A stretch of DNA of 64,000 nt from Pseudomonas putida. GTDB taxonomy: Bacteria > Pseudomonadota > Gammaproteobacteria > Pseudomonadales > Pseudomonadaceae. A program made the position numbers and the translations under genes. The stretch covers positions 89,714 to 153,713 of the forward strand of contig NZ_JAETZZ010000014.1 of assembly GCF_022627325.1 (NCBI RefSeq). Direction: 5' to 3'. Positions 60,888-64,000 of this stretch are shown piece by piece (the stretch's first letter is position 1; every line of letters starts with the position of its first letter). The notes beneath the pieces were generated by a model. The model worked only from the letters and a program-made list of their open reading frames with translations, made no database searches and was not told the origin of the DNA.

Positions 60888-61801
60888 AAGTCGCCATCAA
60901 CGCCCTGCACAACGCGCAAGGTGCCCCCACGGGCGCCGGCGCCCCCGGGACGGCCCCGCGCCGCATGAGCCTCGGCCAGCGCTGGAAAGGCAGCCGCAAC
61001 CTGTTGCCTGCCCTGCTGTTCCTTGGCCTGTTCTTCTTCGCCCCGCTGATCGGCCTGTTGCTGCGCGGGGTGCTGGAGCCCGTGCCGGGGCTGGGCAACT
61101 ACGAGCAGCTGTTCGCCAACTCGGCGTATGCGCGGGTCTTGTTCAACACCTTTTCGGTTGCCGGCGTCGTCACCCTGATCAGCGTGTTGCTGGGCTTCCC
61201 GCTGGCCTGGGCAATCACCCTGGTGCCCAACGGCTGGGGCCGCTGGTTGCTGAACATCGTGCTGTTGTCGATGTGGACCAGCCTTTTGGCGCGCACTTAC
61301 TCGTGGCTGGTGCTGCTGCAGGGTTCGGGGGTGATCAACAAGGCGTTGATGGCGCTGGGCATCATCGATGCCCCGCTGGAAATGGTGCACAACCTGACCG
61401 GCGTGGTGATCGGCATGAGCTACATCATGATCCCGTTCATCGTGCTGCCACTGCAGGCGACCATGCACGCCATCGACCCGATGGTGCTGCAGGCCGGCTC
61501 CATCTGCGGCGCAAGCCCCTGGACCAACTTCTGGAAGGTGTTCCTGCCGCTGTGCCGCTCGGGGCTGTTCTCCGGTGCGCTGATGGTGTTCGTCATGTCG
61601 CTGGGCTACTACGTCACCCCGGCCCTGCTGGGTGGCGCGCAGAACATGATGCTGCCCGAATTCATCATCCAGCAGGTGCAATCGTTCCTCAATTGGGGCC
61701 TGGCCAGCGCCGCCGCCGCACTGCTGGTGGTCATCACCCTGGTGCTCTTCTACCTGTACCTGAAGCTGCAACCGGAGTCCCCGGTCGGCAACGCGAGGTA
61801 A
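60884..61801 (+). CDS. Polyamine-type ABC permease (PotB/PotH-like)
   Basis: 305 residues with six hydrophobic segments after a polar N-terminus of about 35 residues. The EAA-type loop lies around QAGSICGASPWTNFWKVFLP. Coupled to the binding-protein gene by a four-base overlap. Forms the channel with the next permease. Confidence 0.88.
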   Translation: MKVAINALHNAQGAPTGAGAPGTAPRRMSLGQRWKGSRNLLPALLFLGLFFFAPLIGLLLRGVLEPVPGLGNYEQLFANSAYARVLFNTFSVAGVVTLISVLLGFPLAWAITLVPNGWGRWLLNIVLLSMWTSLLARTYSWLVLLQGSGVINKALMALGIIDAPLEMVHNLTGVVIGMSYIMIPFIVLPLQATMHAIDPMVLQAGSICGASPWTNFWKVFLPLCRSGLFSGALMVFVMSLGYYVTPALLGGAQNMMLPEFIIQQVQSFLNWGLASAAAALLVVITLVLFYLYLKLQPESPVGNAR

Positions 61802-61807
61802 ACCGCC

Positions 61808-62617
61808 ATGCTTCTGTCTCCCAATGCCATGGGGCGCCCGCTGCGCACGGGCCTGTACCTGACCACCGGCGTGATTGCGGCCTTCCTGCTGCTGCCGGTC
61901 GTTTTCATCATCCTGCTGTCGTTCGGCTCATCGCAATGGCTGGTATTCCCGCCACCAGGCTGGACCTTCAAATGGTATGCCCAGTTCTTCGCCAACCCTG
62001 AGTGGATGGACGCCGCCCTGGCCAGCTTCAAGGTCGCCGTGCTGACCACCATCGCCGCCGTGCTGCTGGGCCTGCCTACCGCATTCGCCCTGGTGCGTGG
62101 TCGCTTCCCTGGCCGCGAAATGCTCTATGGGCTGTTCACCATGCCGATGATCGTGCCGCTGGTGATCATTGCCGTGGCGGTGTATGCACTGTTCCTGAAG
62201 CTCGGCTACACCGGCACGCTGTTCGCCTTCGTGGTCAGCCATGTGATCGTTGCCCTGCCCTTCACCATCATTTCGATCATCAACTCGCTCAAGCTGTTCG
62301 ACCAATCGATCGAGGACGCCGCGGTCATCTGCGGCGCCTCGCGCCTGCAGGCGATCTTCAAGGTGACCTTCCCGGCCATTCGCCCGGGGATGATCGCCGG
62401 CGGGCTGTTCGCCTTCCTGGTCTCGTGGGACGAGGTGGTACTGAGCGTGATGATGGCCAGCCCCGACCTGCAAACCTTGCCCGTCAAGATGTGGACCACC
62501 CTGCGCCAGGACCTGAGCCCGGTGATCGCCGTCGCCTCGACGCTGCTGATCGGCCTGTCGCTGTTGGTCATGGTCATTGCCGCCGCCTTGCGCCGGCGCA
62601 CCGAAACGAACGCCTGA
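61808..62617 (+). CDS. Polyamine-type ABC permease (PotC/PotI-like)
   Basis: 269 residues with six hydrophobic segments and an EAA loop at EDAAVICGASRLQAIFKVTF. Starts 6 bases after the previous gene. The membrane pair, the binding protein and the downstream ATPase make a complete importer. Confidence 0.88.
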   Translation: MLLSPNAMGRPLRTGLYLTTGVIAAFLLLPVVFIILLSFGSSQWLVFPPPGWTFKWYAQFFANPEWMDAALASFKVAVLTTIAAVLLGLPTAFALVRGRFPGREMLYGLFTMPMIVPLVIIAVAVYALFLKLGYTGTLFAFVVSHVIVALPFTIISIINSLKLFDQSIEDAAVICGASRLQAIFKVTFPAIRPGMIAGGLFAFLVSWDEVVLSVMMASPDLQTLPVKMWTTLRQDLSPVIAVASTLLIGLSLLVMVIAAALRRRTETNA

Positions 62618-62636
62618 GCGCCCGGAGAAAACAACA

Positions 62637-63785
62637 ATGAGTGCAGTGATCAAAGACAACGCGCACACCAAGACCCTGGTCAGCCTGCGCGGCCTGAACA
62701 AGCATTACGGTGACTTCACCGCCGTGGATAATCTGGACCTGGAAATCCAGGACGGCGAGTTCCTCACCTTCCTCGGCTCCAGCGGCTCGGGCAAGTCCAC
62801 CACGCTGTCGATGCTGGCCGGGTTCGAGACGCCCAGCAGCGGCGAGATTCTGGTCGACGGGCAGTCGCTGGTGAATGTGCCACCACACAAGCGCGACATC
62901 GGCATGGTGTTCCAGCGCTACTCGCTGTTCCCGCACCTGAATGTGCGTGACAACATCGCTTTCCCCTTGGCCATCCGCAAGCTCAGCGCTGCTGAAACCC
63001 AGAAGCGGGTCGATGCCATGCTCAAGCTGGTGCAACTGGAGGCGTTCGCCCATCGCAAGCCTTCGCAGATGTCGGGCGGCCAGCAGCAGCGGGTGGCGAT
63101 TGCCCGCGCCTTGGTATACGAACCTCGTATCCTGCTGATGGACGAGCCCCTTGGCGCACTGGACAAGAAACTGCGCGAAGACCTGCAGGATGAACTGCGC
63201 CAGCTGCACCGCCGGCTGGGCATCACCATCGTCTACGTCACCCACGACCAGGAAGAAGCCATGCGCCTGTCCCAGCGCATCGCCATCTTCAGCCACGGCA
63301 AGATCGTCGGCCTGGGCACCGGTTATGACCTCTACCAGAATCCACCCAACGCCTTTGTCGCGTCGTTCCTGGGCAATTCCAACTTCCTGCGCATCACGGC
63401 CACCAGCAACGGCGCTGGCAGCTTCGAAGGCCAGCCGGTGGCGATCCGCCTGACGCCTGGCCTGGCGGCGGGGCAAGATGCGTTGATCATGGTACGCCCG
63501 GAAAAGGCCCTGGCACTCACCACCGAGCAAGCGGCACGCCAACCGTTGCCAGCGGGCTGGAACGAAGTGATTGCCAAGGTCGGCGAAGTGCTGTTCCTCG
63601 GCGAAAGCCAGACCTGCCATGTGATGACCCCGGGCGGGACCGAACTGACCGTGAAAGCTCTCTCGGCTGCGGGAATGTCCATGCAGCCCGGGGATACCGT
63701 GAAGGTCCGCTGGGCGGTTGCAGATGCCTGCATCTACACCCAATGGGCGCAAAGCGACCTGAGCAAGTCGGCCGGCGCGCACTGA
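62637..63785 (+). CDS. Polyamine-type ABC ATPase (PotA-like)
   Basis: 382 residues. Walker A LGSSGSGKSTT, signature MSGGQQQRVA, Walker B LLMDEPLGALD, switch His in THDQEEA, and a C-terminal TOBE-type regulatory domain (about residues 250-382). The ATG at 62637 follows ggagaaaacaac; an in-frame start 20 codons upstream would overlap the permease gene and was rejected. Confidence 0.9.
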   Translation: MSAVIKDNAHTKTLVSLRGLNKHYGDFTAVDNLDLEIQDGEFLTFLGSSGSGKSTTLSMLAGFETPSSGEILVDGQSLVNVPPHKRDIGMVFQRYSLFPHLNVRDNIAFPLAIRKLSAAETQKRVDAMLKLVQLEAFAHRKPSQMSGGQQQRVAIARALVYEPRILLMDEPLGALDKKLREDLQDELRQLHRRLGITIVYVTHDQEEAMRLSQRIAIFSHGKIVGLGTGYDLYQNPPNAFVASFLGNSNFLRITATSNGAGSFEGQPVAIRLTPGLAAGQDALIMVRPEKALALTTEQAARQPLPAGWNEVIAKVGEVLFLGESQTCHVMTPGGTELTVKALSAAGMSMQPGDTVKVRWAVADACIYTQWAQSDLSKSAGAH

Positions 63786-63871
63786 GGGTCAGCAGTAGAT
63801 GGATGATTCACGCGCATCGTGACCAATCCTCGCATGCGCGTTCCAGGTGCCAGGCGCTGACCCGCGGCGTC

Positions 63872-63895
63872 CTTATCGCCGGCAAGCCGGCTTGT
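63872..63895. repeat. REP element
   Basis: tcgccggcaagccggcttgt, a single P. putida-type REP palindrome downstream of the importer operon. Nothing else is recognisable between 63786 and the window end. Confidence 0.75.
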
Positions 63896-64000
63896 ATGGT
63901 TAGACTTGAAGGGGTGGTGGGACTAAATGCCGGATTCTGACTGTTGACGCAGTACAGACTGTGGGAGACATCGCCCCACCCCTTCCACCAAAGCGCCGAT

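Overview
The window looks like chromosome of a Pseudomonas putida-group bacterium. The evidence is high GC with G/C-ending codons, the translation-gene order thrS-infC-rpmI-rplT-pheS-pheT-ihfA-merR, the pobA/pobR, mvaB and crcY neighbourhood, DUF1654 and DUF3077 proteins, and many P. putida-type REP palindromes built on gccggcaagccggc. No plasmid or CRISPR features are visible. The species is inferred from gene content; no search was run.

Layout. (1) 1-7.7 kb: a mannitol/sorbitol/arabitol operon (mtlEFGKDYZ type), comprising the end of the binding protein, two permeases, an ATPase, polyol dehydrogenase, xylulokinase and fructokinase. (2) 7.7-10.9 kb: aldo/keto reductase, REP cluster, a decayed catalase start, an AraC regulator and a cupin. 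(3) 10.9-12.5 kb: a small operon (DUF393/DCC protein, FolE-type GTP cyclohydrolase I, DUF3429 membrane protein) led by TGTACAA repeats, possibly light-regulated. (4) 12.5-15.1 kb: small Pseudomonas-specific proteins, REP elements and a lone AAA ATPase. (5) 15.2-22.1 kb: a pentonate-type sugar-acid oxidation locus (ALDH, AraD1/FAH protein, MFS transporter; divergent IlvD/Edd dehydratase and FadR-type regulator) with twin operators in the divergent promoter. (6) 22.1-25.3 kb: a prophage remnant of overlapping small genes, two lipoproteins, a frameshifted gene, an intergenic repeat present three times and a 3' fragment of a serine-type tRNA, followed by an intact tRNA-Pro(GGG).

(7) 25.6-33 kb: core translation genes on the minus strand. 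(8) 33.3-34.9 kb: a secreted cysteine protein, a cold-shock protein, an I78-type lipoprotein and a small acidic protein. (9) 34.9-41.9 kb: a ribose/nucleoside operon, rbsB-A-C-R-K-D plus a periplasmic nucleoside hydrolase, with a 14-bp palindromic LacI-type operator. (10) 42.2-48.1 kb: periplasmic glutaminase-asparaginase, a LexA-boxed DUF1654 gene, a small HD hydrolase, a SPOR lipoprotein, two tandem tRNA-Val genes, a PuuB-like oxidase and a C39-peptidase-like lipoprotein that seems to have lost its catalytic residues. (11) 48.3-53.4 kb: pobA/pobR, MerR regulator plus mvaB, then a noncoding gap whose A-rich motifs, sigma-54 promoter and upstream inverted repeat identify the Crc/Hfq-titrating sRNA CrcY, then an MgtC-family gene and a DUF3203 gene. 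(12) 53.6-63.8 kb: a MocR regulator, a hybrid histidine kinase, an SDR, a DUF1330 gene divergent from ribBX (whose GTP cyclohydrolase II half lacks its zinc cysteines), and a four-gene polyamine-type ABC importer. The ribBX and importer promoters share an ATGGTAT half-site.

Taken together this is mostly a catabolic region (polyols, sugar acids, ribose/nucleosides, asparagine/glutamine, putrescine, 4-hydroxybenzoate, leucine and an unknown ABC substrate), and it contains one of the sRNAs that relieve catabolite repression of such genes. The least described parts are the TGTACAA-led folE operon, the ribBX/importer locus, the C39-like pseudoenzyme and the prophage relic.
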